A stretch of DNA of 64,000 bases from Zerene cesonia. Taxonomy: Eukaryota > Arthropoda > Insecta > Lepidoptera > Pieridae. The stretch is taken from positions 3,782,001-3,846,000 of the forward strand of contig NC_052108.1 of the NCBI RefSeq assembly GCF_012273895.1, in the 5' to 3' direction. The notes below the pieces were generated by a model. It worked only from the letters and a program-made list of their open reading frames with translations. It searched no databases and was not told the DNA's origin. Made by a program: the position numbers and the translations under genes. Below are positions 23,081 to 36,080 of the stretch, piece by piece; the first letter of the stretch is position 1, and every line of letters starts with the position of its first letter.

Positions 23081-23960
23081 GTTATCTATCAGCGTGTGAT
23101 GTCACAAAGCGAAGACAGCCGCCGTGATGTAGGCACTAGGCAGTAGGTACCTAGGAGAGGAATGCGGCGCGGCGTGCTAGCCGAGTAACGGTCCGCTGCG
23201 ATACCTCTTGACGTTCCCAGGCTCAGCCGTGCCGATCGCCGGCCCGAGATAAGCTCCGCTCCTATACGAAACCCAATAAGCCGTTTCCTTGAAGCACTCA
23301 CAACAGTACCGCTCCCGTCAAAAAAATGACCAAAACCGAACAAAAAACGGCCGTGAATAAGGCGGGAGCGCGAAATAAGAATGACCCCGGTTCTGGGAAG
23401 GCTCGGCGCCGGTGCAGTCTTTACAACCTTTATAATGATCGCTTTTTGTAAAGCGACCCTTAATGGCTTATCGTGGGGCTGAGAACTGGCGTAGTGAGAC
23501 GTGCGAAACAGCCTCGTCTCGCTGTCTCACCCACCTACGTGTACTTTCTTTAACGGATAACGTTTTACAATGCGGTTTGTGCCGGGCCGTTTGTGTATTG
23601 CGAATGTTCGCGACAATCGGCATATAGATCGGTCGAATAGTTTGTAATGGTTAATTTTGGAGTCGTGCGTCGAGTAGGACATATCCCTCGGTGAGAGGAA
23701 GTGGCGAAGGAAATGCTTATGAAACGTGCGCCCACGCCGACGGCTGCAGCGGAAGCGGAGGCGCTCCGCTCATAGTTTGGCGGTTGTAGGCGTCACAACC
23801 GAACCGTCCCATATTCATGTGATGTGGGCTTAAATTAAACGTTATAGAATGAGCAAATATCATGGAGTAGGAACAGATCTGGGGTACGCTGTGGGTGACA
23901 GCCGACGTCATTATTAGCCATGAGTCAATGATCTAACTTCTAACGCATGCTTCTGACGTC
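23080..23960. promoter_or_regulatory. GC-rich island, candidate regulatory element
   Basis: A CpG-rich stretch with GGAATGC at 23159-23165, several GATA-type words (GTTATCTATCAG, CTTATCG) and GACGTC words. ORFs are short and overlap on both strands. Its function is inferred from composition and motif content only. Confidence 0.35.
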
Positions 23961-24330
23961 GACGATACCTGACTCATGGTATGCTTACATCTGTGCAAAA
24001 TTTTTTTGTTTCTTAATTGCCAATAGATAAACGAAGAGTTTTCGCTGATTGTTATATGTGACTGTTTTTGTATCTGTTGAATGTTAAACACTGTACCTAA
24101 GAATTGATTAAGCTTAAGATAACAGGTAGTAATTTAATACTTTTAATATTCTAAAATGACCAAGGAAACCGAATTTTTGTTACATTACACCCACAAAGTA
24201 AAGGAGATTATAATATATATTACAAAAATGGCATAATTTTTCAAATGTCATAAAAGTCTATTGAATTATGACATCGTTAATTGATTGATGTTATTTTAAA
24301 ATAGGAATGAGGGTGAGCGTAGACGAGGGC
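23961..24330. other. AT-rich non-coding spacer
   Basis: Nothing recognisable was seen. Confidence 0.5.
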
Positions 24331-25880
24331 AATGAACAGACAGGGGTGATGTTGGAGTAAAGCAAAACTAGAGCGTTGAGAGTGCGAGCAGGACGCACGA
24401 CGTCACGCTCTGTGACGTACGTCCTGTCGATAACGCGCCACCATAACTACACATCTCATTGTTTCAATTTATTGCCTACGCATGAGAAACGATTCTTATC
24501 GTCTCCATACTACAATATCTTATGATCACTGATGACATATTTTTGCCGCTTCTACTATCTATAAAAATTGGAGGTAGATTGCAAATTCATAAATTCCGAA
24601 TGGTCGTTTATCATTCGGTATTGGAATTTCACATTTAAACGTCGGCAGTTTCCAACATAAGCGATAAATAATATTTCTAATCTTACATTATTTCCTGTAA
24701 TATTCCATGAATATGGGAAATAAATTCACTATGTAACTCACTTTGCACACAATATTCACATTGGAACGGATATGGCAGAACTGAACTGTACGTCAATGAC
24801 ACTTGTTCTAGCACTTAGCACGAAGTCCGGCCTGAACTAGTGGTGTTCACTAAACAGCGCGATAATTCAAAAAGAAGTCAGAGGTTACGATGTTATCGAT
24901 GGAGACATGAATATTCGAAGACGCGAGGGTCACGAGTGAGCGGTCTGTGTAGCATCGCGCCGCGGCGTGAATGGAACGACCGACATTTTATGAATCGAGA
25001 GCCGTCGCTCATTGACCTGAGCGATAGACCAGCGAGCGGGGAGCGCGCGTAGCCGGGGCTGCTCGCTGTCCAGGGCTGCGGGCCCGCGCTCCAGCACCGA
25101 CGGAAGTGACGTTCCCGCAGAACATGGCGGCGCGCGCGCAGGAATTGCGCAGCTTACCTATCGGGACGTCTCTGCGCCAGCCGCGGTAGCTCGCTCGAGC
25201 GCTACCGCCGACCGCCTGCCCGTCTTGCCACTTTGCGATCGAAACGCGCCCGCATGCGCCGATACCCGTATCCACAAAAGTGCGCGCGATCACTAACTTG
25301 CGAATAAATTGTTCGCACTGTTATCTAAAAATATTCGTGTGCGACGAAGAGCGGTCGGAAGTCACAGGGAGAACCGACGTGGAGCGGCACACGCGAACTG
25401 CTTCCCCGTCGCGGGGAGACTGAAGAGGGCAGGCCGCGCCGGCGCCGGCGGAGGCTAAGCCGCACGCGCACTCTGCTGTCCGTCCCGCTCGGTCGGCGCG
25501 CGTGCGCGGTGGTGCGAGCGAGACGGCAGAGCCTCATTATCACAGTGCCGACTCGTGAACACCAATAAACCGAGGAGTAGGGACAAAATATTCGACCTTC
25601 ACTTTACGTGCACGCACACATGCGCGTTCAGATCGCGACGCATGCGCACACACGCGCGTTTAGCCTCGCAAATTGCTTGCTCGTCGTCGCCGCAGCGCTC
25701 AGACTGCGCTGTTGTGCTACACTTGACAACTTTTCCAGAAAATTGACATGCATCATACTCGTGAACAAACGTACCCACGCCTCCAGGGGCCACCCCACGG
25801 CCGGGCCTGTGGCCGAGCGGGGATTGTGAGCATGCACTTCACACATACCTCATGTTGCCGTCGTGCCACACACGAGAACA
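24330..25880. promoter_or_regulatory. Long CpG-rich region, candidate promoter or first non-coding exon
   Basis: Strongly GC- and CpG-rich sequence, densest at 25.0-25.56 kb, in an otherwise AT-rich setting. It begins with a near-perfect inverted repeat at 24389-24426 carrying two TGACGT-type half sites. Low-complexity Arg/Ala/Pro ORFs occur in several frames, and none is a recognisable protein. A transcription start for a gene or long noncoding RNA is plausible; the strand cannot be decided. Confidence 0.35.
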
Positions 25881-28800
25881 CGATTTATCACCAAATTGGT
25901 GAAAGAATGCTAAAATTACACAATGAATTGCAAATCTTCGTTTGCTGAGTATCTACTGACAAATAAATACAACTGATTAAAACAACCATAAACGTTGTAT
26001 AAATAAATTGAACACATTTCAATGGTTTTAAAACGTACGTTTAAATGTACTTGTATATTTAATTTTGTATTAATTTTTAATTGTAATTGATCAGTATTTA
26101 ATACACTACCCATTATCCTGTTTGTCATTATTCAAAGTTATATATCAATCTTTTAGACAAAGAAATTAATTTTCGGTTATGCTTTATCACAATAATCAAA
26201 TGCAATTTATTAAAACGGTGATAAATCCAAGTGTAGAACTAAAGTACAAAGTATGTTTTATAAAGTATGTTAAAAAGAATCTTATCACAATGCAATAAAA
26301 CACAAATTCATATTTCATCCAGCCTGGCCAAGTGACTAGCAGTTAATTTTGTTTTAAAATAACAAAAGATTTATAAAAATACTCTTCAATAATAATTGGT
26401 ACTATTTAAGATGTATAAAATCGTAAATAAAATGTTATTTTGTAATAAATAACTATAACTAAATATAATAAGGTGGTTGGTTACAACTTGATCTGTTTTG
26501 TGATGACTTTAAGCTGTTGCAAAAAGGTTTTTCTACCTACCTTCCTGTAACTTTTACAATTATTTTATTTCTTTAATGTAAAGTTTGCGTAATGAAGAAA
26601 ACTGTAAATGTAGTTAAAAAACACAAAACTACACAGATTTTATGTATTGACCAATAAGGGATCTTGTACTATTTTCAGACATTTTTATAAATTTGTTGCT
26701 GCCTTTAATTTCTGATATATCATAGTAATTTAACATAAACGAATTTTTATGAAACCTAGTGATTACATATTATTTTTGATAATGCTTTAATTTAAAGTGA
26801 TGTCATAAATAGACCAGTCCACACAATAAGTACCAAATAGTTAGTTTAATGTGTAAACATTGAACTAAGTTTTAATTTCATTTACATTTTTCAAATCTGA
26901 ATATTAAAAATAAGTTATTAACATTTGAATAACTAAAAAGCAAATTCAATCATTATATTTTACCATAAGAATATTTTTCTATATGTACAAATATTTTATT
27001 TAAAATTATATTCATTTGTTTTATAAAAATATACTTAATTTTAAAATTAAGTTATTGCTATTGTTACCTATATAAAATGTTTTTTAAACCATTTTTAAAA
27101 GACTGACTGTTACAACCATGAAGGTGGATGAAGTTTTATATATGGTGTTAATTCTAAATGTTTAAATATTATTCTTTGAATTTATAGTTATTTTATTAAA
27201 GAAAATATCTTATTATAATTAAAAAATCATTGAAATAACATCCACCGCTTTGTATAGTTACATAAATTTACCGTGAAACAAATTATAACCATTTCAGCTG
27301 TATTTTCCACAAAAATTTAAAAAATGCTCCGTATTTTTTTATCGAATTCGTTAATAAATAAAGCAATATTTAGTAATTAAAAGAAAAAAGCTTTAAAAAA
27401 ATATTTCAAATACAAAAACGAGGGTACTTTGAACAATTTGTTCGAGTTTTCATGTATTCTCAGCATGGTGTGTGCAAAATGTGTATTTTTTAATGAAAAT
27501 ATAATATAATGTAAAGTTTTTTTATTAAATCTGATAGGCGCTGAGTTGTAGAGAGGATTTCTGGGTAAAAAGTGCGCGAAAAGTGTGCGCCTATGTTGCC
27601 ACACGCAGCGGTTTCGGTGCGTTTGGGCAAATTTGCCGACCACCGTCCTACAAACGCTATAGACATTTAAATACTTTCTATAATACCAATTTTGATACAT
27701 TTATGAAAATACTAATACTAAACAAATTAAAAATAAGTCATATTCGACATTTATAAATGAAGATTTATATTTTTTCAAATATTGCATAGGTACATGGCAA
27801 CAAAAATGTTCAAAGAAAAAAATACAAATAATTAATTTATAACAACAATAAGAATAGAAAGCCGTCATTCAACCAGTTTGCAAAGAAATGATGCGACAAA
27901 ATTTTTAAATAATACTCAATAAAAATATAAAAAATAAATAAATAAAAAAATTGGGGCGTGTAGGTATATTGCGTTGGAATCCGGTATTGTTATCAGCAAA
28001 TAGGGCAGTGCCTATCTTATCTTGGTCTCCCACTTTAACTCATAGATAACTCACTTCTTTCGATATACAATTCATGTAAATTGTCAAATAATATTAAGAA
28101 ACATTTTTTTTCACGGTATGCACATTTTCTTCTAAGAATTGTGACAAATTTTTAAACTATGTCTTCATTCATACCTACCACAGATTCAACAAAGTATTGG
28201 TGTGGGTTTTTTTATTATTTAACACAATTTTTTTGTCAAAATGTCAATTAAATTTTGGTCAATTATTTCTATTCTAATAATCGGAGTATCATTAGAGTCT
28301 ATAACCACTAATAACTGAATGAGATTTTAGATTATATACATATTTATTTATGTAATATATTTTTAAATATAAATTATATTATGTACATTGTAGAAACCAA
28401 ATCTATTTCATATTCATCAGATATTTTTAACAAGTTACTTATAATAAGGTAAATATACAAAATTAGCAATCATTTTTTTTATACCCAGTCTTGTAGAAGC
28501 GTTTCATTTAAATTTTGAAATAAAGCATATTTCAAAAAATATTTTGTTAAGTAAAATCGAAATCGTCTGGATTTTCATACATTATTTTGTAATTTCAATA
28601 TCTAAACTATCAAAAAAAATAAATAAACAAAACTATTTAAATAAAAATCTCATAACAGTGTCCAAATTCATTTGTCTGGTAACACAGTAACTGTCAAAGA
28701 AACCGTTTCGTTTGAATTTTCGCGCTGAGAATTCTCGTGTACCTCGCAATAATTAATAACCTCAATAATGAATACCTACACATAAAATGAAATCTTTAGA

Positions 28801-28960
28801 TATAATGTACTTTTCTTATTATCTACATATTTCGAAACCGTTGCTCACTTCCGATCGACACAAAACAAACACTTCCCCATAACTGATAATGCGAAGTCGT
28901 TAACATAATGTTATTCGAAAGGGGCAATAGACACATTTTAGGAGATAATAAATCATGAGT
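25881..28960. other. AT-rich desert
   Basis: About 3 kb of very AT-rich sequence with no recognised transposon. It includes a perfect 20-bp palindrome at 27033-27052 (ACTTAATTTT and its complement) and a small GC-rich patch at about 27530-27660. The 107-codon minus-strand ORF at 27377-27700 is Phe/Tyr/Asn-rich and looks accidental. Confidence 0.55.
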
Positions 28961-29640
28961 ACCTTCTCATTCATTTCCGGCTCACATGTGCGCGGGGCGT
29001 GCACGTGGTCGCGGAATCCAGCGTCTTGTCATTTGGGTTTCTCATGTAATTAACGGGAATAGGCACATTAGGAGGGATCCGTGCCGCGCGCTGCGCTCGT
29101 CCTCTCCCAAGCGTGACGTCCGGCCAGGGTCACTGAACGCAGGGCCGATCGCTTTCTTGTGCCCGACAAACGACCCTTCCAGATGTCATTCACATGTCCC
29201 ATCGAAACACGTAAACTCACAAACCACCGCTCGTCCGATTTTCACATCGGGCATCTCAATTAGTAAAATGAATGTGGAGCCGCTCCGCGCATACACATCA
29301 GCGCTCACAGATTGATCGCACCAATGTATCACACGTGCAGGCCGTGCTAGCGGCCCTTCTATTTGTAAACCGGCGCCGAGGGCCGCACATTCCGATCGTG
29401 CCTCGTGCCCTGCGCGCCACCAGGCCGCTCTGCGACCCTATCTTACGCCCGTGCCCGGCTTACATTACCACCCATCCCCAAGCACCACCGCGTGCTGTCT
29501 AACAAACGGAGCAGTGTAACCCTCGCGACTGCATTCCACCGTCTAATGCACTGTGGAGCAAACGTTCGACTCGCCTCTCGAGTTCTATTAAAGGCAATGC
29601 CACTGTAACTGTCAAAAGTACGATATTGTAGAGAAGATCT
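28960..29640. promoter_or_regulatory. GC-rich island, candidate regulatory element
   Basis: A CpG-rich block with ACATTCCG near 29398 and GCATTCCA at 29531-29537. ORFs on both strands are unrecognisable. Its boundaries against AT-rich flanks are sharp. Confidence 0.35.
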
Positions 29641-29992
29641 TGTCAAATTCCTTAGCCCTAATACGGAAAGGCTAGTAACCCTATACGATATAGAGCGCAG
29701 GTAATTTTAACTTGTTATTGGACGTTCAACTTTACTAATTTTAGCAATTATTGTAATGTTCTTGACTACGGTAAGTAGGTAAGATCGCTTATTCTTTTCC
29801 AAAAGTGATAATGTATAATATTAATTATTATGTAATATTACTATTAGCGATTAGGAGACCTTTTACGTTCCTTTTTGACTAAATTCATGTACTATGGATA
29901 CCTTCCTGTTTGTATATAAATTGATAAATAATAAAATGGACTGACCTCAATAATTAAGCATATCTAAATTCTAAAATACTTAATTGAGGATA

Positions 29993-30158
29993 TCCATACT
30001 AATATAATAATATAAAATATAACGCGGAAGATTTGTTTAAACGCGATGATCTCAAGAACTGCGGGCTGATTTCAAAAATTCTTTCACCGTTTAATTTGTA
30101 CGTGGTCCCTAAGTGAGGCTATATAAGTACCACAGGCAAAGCCGGGGCAAACTGCTAG
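29993..30158 (+). mobile_element. Short non-autonomous Helitron-like element
   Basis: It starts TCCATACTAATATAATAATA and ends CAAAGCCGGGGCAAACTGCTAG before T. Internally it has CTCAAGAACTGCGGGCTGAT and TTTCAAAAATTCTTTCA. The TC...CTAG ends and the GC-rich stretch before the 3' end fit Helitron structure. The same family occurs at 38533-38699. It is the only recognised transposon between about 12.5 and 38.5 kb. Confidence 0.65.
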
Positions 30159-31780
30159 TTTACATAAAAACACATAATTTCTATATTGCTATGCTTCTAT
30201 GCTTACATATTAACACAAACATTCAAAAGTCCCTATTAGAGCTAAGAAATGACACTTAGAACAAACAATTTTAAAGTATACTGTTTTATCTCTTTGAAAC
30301 CATTGTGAGACATCTTAGGATGATAGGAAGTAAAACTAGAGAATGTGTCAACAGCACCCAAAATCAACGTACGGGCGGTCTAAGTTTAAAATAATTCAGT
30401 ATTTATATACTGAACGTCGACATTATAGTCGAATATAATTCTTTTCTACAAAAAAGGTCATACACGACCATGGGGGGAGGTGCCAGCCAAATTCTAAAAT
30501 GGATACAATTGACAACAATTTCCTATAAAACAATCAAAGATAATATCACGTCAGTCAGTTGTAAACCCTTTTATTTTTGTAATACTAATTAAGTAACAAA
30601 AAAATAAGTCGAATTAAGAACCTCCTTTGTTTGTGACGTTAGTTGAAAACAGACTAAGAAAGGGTTATGATAAAATAGAACTCAAGTAATGGAACAGAAA
30701 AAGTAACTGAAAGTCTAATCATTTCTATCTATTTGATGTTTTGTAAACAGAAAATAAATACAATACTATGGCTTTTGGTCTCTAAACTCTATGATTTCTA
30801 TATTATATGTTAATGGTCTATATATGACTTGCCTCTATTACCAATATATATACGATCCTTGAAGTTCCGCGAGGAAATATACAGACATATTTTTTATACC
30901 AAAGCTTAGCTTTTTATATATGAAACTGCAATTCCTGTCATATGGCTGCTAGGAAAATCATTCAAACATCAAGTTAGCTTTCTTCTAAATTATAAACCCA
31001 ACGGGGATTAGAGATGATAAACAGAAATAACACATTTTAACTTTTATGCGCAAGAAGAAGTTTTTCAGTGGTTAAACTCATTCATTATAAAACTCATACA
31101 GAGTTAATCTTAATCTTATGCCGTAAGCTTTAAAGTCTATATTGGTGTCAGTGAAGACTCTCTGATCAATAAATACTTTCAACTTAATAGGTCAATACAT
31201 AAATTTTTACAATAGCATTTTGTAATGAAACATTATTTTTTCACTACAAATTAATTGATAAAAAAATCTGATATACAGTAAGTCGATTAAAATAAATCAA
31301 ATCATAACATGACTTTTCAATTTAATGAAAGAAAACAAAACAAACACATTGGCGACTCCTAAACTCTGAAACACGTGTTTTATTTAAGCTCCCTACGTCC
31401 CTGTACGACAGATATGAAATGTGCTTTAATGAAAAAAAGTTATCGATCAAGGAAAAATACAATCAACTTATTAATTATATAAAATAGAGAATTCCAAGAA
31501 TGTACGATATTATAATTATCCACTAAAACATTTACAAATGTACGCTGTATCTACACTCTGATGATATTATAGTGTTTCTACGTTAATAGCGAAGTAAATT
31601 CCAATGTAAGCGACACTACTAAAGAAATACTGTAAACAAAATAATTACTTAACGGCATTTCTATTTTTGTATACCTTTAATAATTATTACAACGGAATTT
31701 ATAGATAGCAATATAATTAACTATTAATTTAGAATAGCTGTTTTTGCAAAGGTTCCGAAGCTGTTCTCTAATTACGCTGA
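30159..31780. other. AT-rich non-coding stretch
   Basis: No gene or repeat is recognised. An E-box palindrome AAACACGTGTTT lies at 31369-31380. Confidence 0.5.
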
Positions 31781-32110
31781 ATTGCCGTGCATTTGGTAAG
31801 GTTTGTCGATCATAATCACGTGACACGATCACGCTTTAATTTTATTGTTTGAATGAGTGTCTGTTATTATCGTGCGTTTCATTCACAGAGGCGCAGTTGT
31901 CGGTTCAAGAATCTAGCAAAGGTAGCGACAGCCGCTTACACTTGTTAGTTTGGAACGACCCAAAAAGAGTAAATACCTCGCTAGCAGTAGGTACTAGAGT
32001 ACCGTACAGCATTCCGATGAATGGTGGCCGAGGGCCGGCGAGGGGGTTCACAGGAGACGAGCGGGGAGGGGGGTCGCATGCCTGCGCGTGCTAACACCGC
32101 CGTAACAATC
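31780..32110. promoter_or_regulatory. GC-rich island with GCATTCC and CACGTGAC
   Basis: It contains GCATTCC at 32009-32015 and an E-box ATCACGTGAC near 31816, followed by a G-rich run. Nothing coding is recognised. Confidence 0.3.
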
Positions 32111-35100
32111 ACTACAACTAATTCTAACAGGTGTCTGCCTCATCACAATTTTCAGTACAGTTACGTGGCATATTAAGCAGGAGCCTATTCATAAGTTGGA
32201 ATGGCTTCTTTTGAAAGTTTACTTTGATACCAATCGTTTCGAGACGTTTTTTGTTTATGTCCGCGGTGTTATAAAGTAGAAGAATTGTAGTTTTGAAGTT
32301 CTTTGAAACTAAGTGTTGTATATAGTAAAATAAAGACATTTTTTTAAATGAAAGCAACTTGCTTTCTATCATTTGCTTCTTGAAAAACAGAAGACATTTC
32401 AAAAACCGATATTAGTAAGTCTCGTTTACTTTGTAATTGCTTGATTTTAATTTCAGAAGCACTTAAATAAAAAGTTTACAAACAGTTTAGATAGATACTT
32501 AACGAAAGACAGTAGTAAAGACAGAGTAACTTCCGCGTATTTGATAGACCAAAAGATAAGAGATCTGCTAGAGATTATTCATAATGTTTTATGTGGGGAA
32601 GATGGCTAAGAATGTCACCGGTACGACATCTTGCCATAATTGATAAAAAAATCATACGTCAAAACCACTTTTTAAAAAGCTTTCATAGAGCATATCCTAG
32701 CCTTAATCTTCTGAAATACTCAATCGCAACTCTGCTAAAGGGCAATATTTATAAGTCTATGTATTCAATATTTACAACTCAAAATTACTTCGCTGTAAAG
32801 TTTAAACAATAGTGAAGAACCTTAACCGTCCTTTATTCATACGTTGATTGAAACGTTTCAAAATCAGTAAACAAAACCATTAACAATAATAGGGCTAGTT
32901 TAAAAAGCTCGGCAATCCGTTAAATCTCGGAGCCAGTTATACGATAGATGAAGTACCGGTCAATGGAATGGTAACGATGGCGGTGCAATGTTGTAAATGA
33001 GTCATGGAGATGTTAACTCAATGTTAGATATTAAGAACGTACTTTCGTGGAATGCGGATGCTTGGAAGATCGAATGTTCTAGAGATAGTAATTTCTTGTG
33101 TTTGATTTTACGCGAGTATACATATTATACATTTAGAAATTTGAAACTTTTAACGGATTTTAAACGCGATTTATTCATTATATTACAGTCTCCTCGTGAC
33201 CACGCTCGCTGTAGATTGTTAGAAACGTCGGGTTAATAATATACCTCTTTATGAATGCTGAGCGGGTAATCAAAGGAACAGAGAAGGATAAACATAACCC
33301 TTAATTTAAACAGTAGTTATGCAAACATATTTCCTTATAAGCTTTTATAAACTAGTACGTAAATATTCATTATTGTTTTACAAGAGCGCATTCCGTAGCA
33401 CCGGTTGCGGTGTCAATAGTAACTTCATCTAACAGAGCTCAGGTGTACCGCGATTGGGATCTGGTATGCATTACATTGCCTTTTGGGCTACGGGGGTTGA
33501 TGGTGATGTTTCCGCGCAGGAAGCAATGTACGGTGTAAGTGCTCTGTGCTCTGTGTGTGTGCGGTTGGCGGCGCGTGCTACAGCAGGTGCGCCCGCGCAG
33601 CCGGCAACCTCGTTAGACCCCGAATGCCTGTTAAAATTACTACTTACTTAGGGTTCTTTGCTGTGAATACATGCTGTAATTGCTTCCATCCGATCGTACG
33701 ATTACGTTAATTTCATTCCGTTTTTTAATCATTACTGATTTTGGAGGCATTAATTTGAATTGACAGGTGCGGGCGGAATCCACGGTTTGATGCTCTACTT
33801 TTGTTTTATGATATGAATATATTATTCGGATTGGTGTAAATTTATATTCGTAGAAAGCAGCATGTGTTGTGTTAACGTGTAACTGCGGATTTTATTTCGA
33901 ATTTTCCATTGCAATCATTATTTTTGGAGCCAACAAAAAAGAAAAAGAAATGTGCCAAGCAAATCGTATATCAGTATTTTTACCAATAATGCAAGCAGAA
34001 CTCATCTTCATATGTTCTACCTATGCACGTTATTGTATTTAATACCTTCATATTTACTCTAACAATTTGCTTCTGATATAGATTTCTAAAATCTGCCTTC
34101 CATCAAGGACTAAGATTAAGGTGCATATGTAAAAATTACATACATATATATATATGCAAAACATACATAAGTGTTAACTGTGAAAATTACGTGTTCATGC
34201 TGAAGCCTGTGATGGCTTTCGGGATAACTATCAACTATCAGAGTTGTACTGATATTACTACTATCAGTGATATACACGGCTTGCAAATACCTATTGATAA
34301 TTACAGTTGACGAGTTATATCTTTGGTTCAATCTACTATTTCGATCCAGTTTTGAAATGATAATGATTTTGTTAATCACCCCCATCTACCTAAAGGATAA
34401 GAGAGATATAATCCTGCCAACCCTTTCACAATTACTTTACACTAGCTATATAATATGCAATTTTTTTTTGTATGCAATCATAGGATAGATAACTTAATAG
34501 TTATCCTGTACTCTGTACTGAATGTACCTATGTATCCCACTCCATTTTATAGTATCGTACTCCTCTTAGTTTAATTTTGATTTTACCAGTTTAATATTCC
34601 ATGATTACAAGACACTTTAGTTTCTGACAGGTAAATCAGAATTTGTCGTGCGTTGGGTACATTATAGGGTTCTGAAGGTGTTGATGGGATGACACTTGTG
34701 TACTTGGTAGAGACAATTCTTAATTCTATTCTCTACTAATGGAAATCACAGAATGTTATTGAGACGATTCTCTATTCACGGTAATAGAGTCGCCAAAATG
34801 ACACCTCGCGATCTCACTTGATGATTAATCAATTTCCGATCGAAACTCAGATAACTGAACATTCCAAGGAATGAACAAAGTAATAGAACAGACGTTTACA
34901 TAATTTTTTCGTACAAGTTGTTTGGATGAGTTAGTGCAGACTGCAACAGTTTTATAAATCACACGACACATTCAATTATTCCAGCCTTTGAAATGCAAAT
35001 GTACTTACAGGCATTTAAAGACTTCAGCGTGCCATCGTTGGTTATTTAATTCAGAAGGAAAAGGCTATGGCGTAGCATTAAACGTGGAATTTATTTTCAA

Positions 35101-35680
35101 TTTGTTGTGACTTTTCGGCTTTGACGCGCTTATTGCGTGTTTATAAACAACCGTGCATATCTTGAATAACAATATACATATTTAAATTACATTTATGGTT
35201 AGTCGGTACCCAGTTAGCGTTGTAAGATCAACCAATGTCTTTTTCATCTGCTTTTATGAAGCTAATTGTTTTAATTTAACACTCATAATCACATTTTAAT
35301 GGTGATAATGATGTTGTCCCTAATTGTCTTAATTTACAAAATGCTCAAAAATAATTTATTCACAGTTCGTTAGCACATAGTCTCTAGAAAACTACCTATT
35401 TAGATAGAGTGATAGATATTTCCAATTAATGTATCGCTATTTCATCAGTTCATTAAAATCATCAATCACCAATTACATTTAAGATAAGCCACTAATTATT
35501 ATTGTCTGATTTTTATATGGACTTTGCTTAGGATTTTAGTCAACTGAAATTAAATAATAGTTTGTATATGACGATCATTCAATGTATTCATATATAACTA
35601 TAATGACGCAGTTTGATAGGCTTATGCGTCTAACCGATACAATTGGCGAATAGTTAAGTTTGATACAGTTCCAAGTAATA
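32111..35680. other. Mostly AT-rich non-coding, with an island at 33.38-33.66 kb
   Basis: The island at about 33380-33660 has GCATTCC at 33388-33394; GGAATGC occurs at 33049-33055. A short (AT)n run lies near 34143-34155. No exon, SINE or Helitron copy is recognised. Confidence 0.5.
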
Positions 35681-36080
35681 ATTATTTAGTGAAGTACAAA
35701 GTGTGCGTTAGAGAGGAACGCGAGTCAAGTCAATTGATAAGGTTAAGGCACGGAACGAAAGTGGAACAGGGTTTGTCAACATGGACCGTCAGCTGGCCTC
35801 ACGATAGCGCTTATCGTCCGCGGGACATAGTCCGCTCATTCACAAGCCGCTCCATTCATGCTCCCGTTCCCATCGGCTACCCCGCGCCAATCTAATCTTT
35901 AGCACTTAAGAAAAACGGTTCAGATTCCATCGGGCGGCCGCCGGGCGAGAGGGGCGGGGGTAATATAGATCGAGGATATCGCGGGGTCAGCGCGGATTGC
36001 AAGCGCCCGATAAACGACGCTGGCGAACGCTGCCCACCACTACTATAGGATAAATATGTTATTATTTTACCTCAAAACAC
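35680..36080. promoter_or_regulatory. GC-rich island, candidate regulatory element
   Basis: A CpG-rich block with GATA-type words (GCTTATCGTC) and a G-rich run near 35930-35960. The flanks are AT-rich. No recognisable protein is present. Confidence 0.3.

Noticed and set aside
27377..27700. 107-codon minus-strand ORF
   Set aside because: Aromatic/Asn-rich composition of AT-rich DNA, no domain, no splice or start context support.
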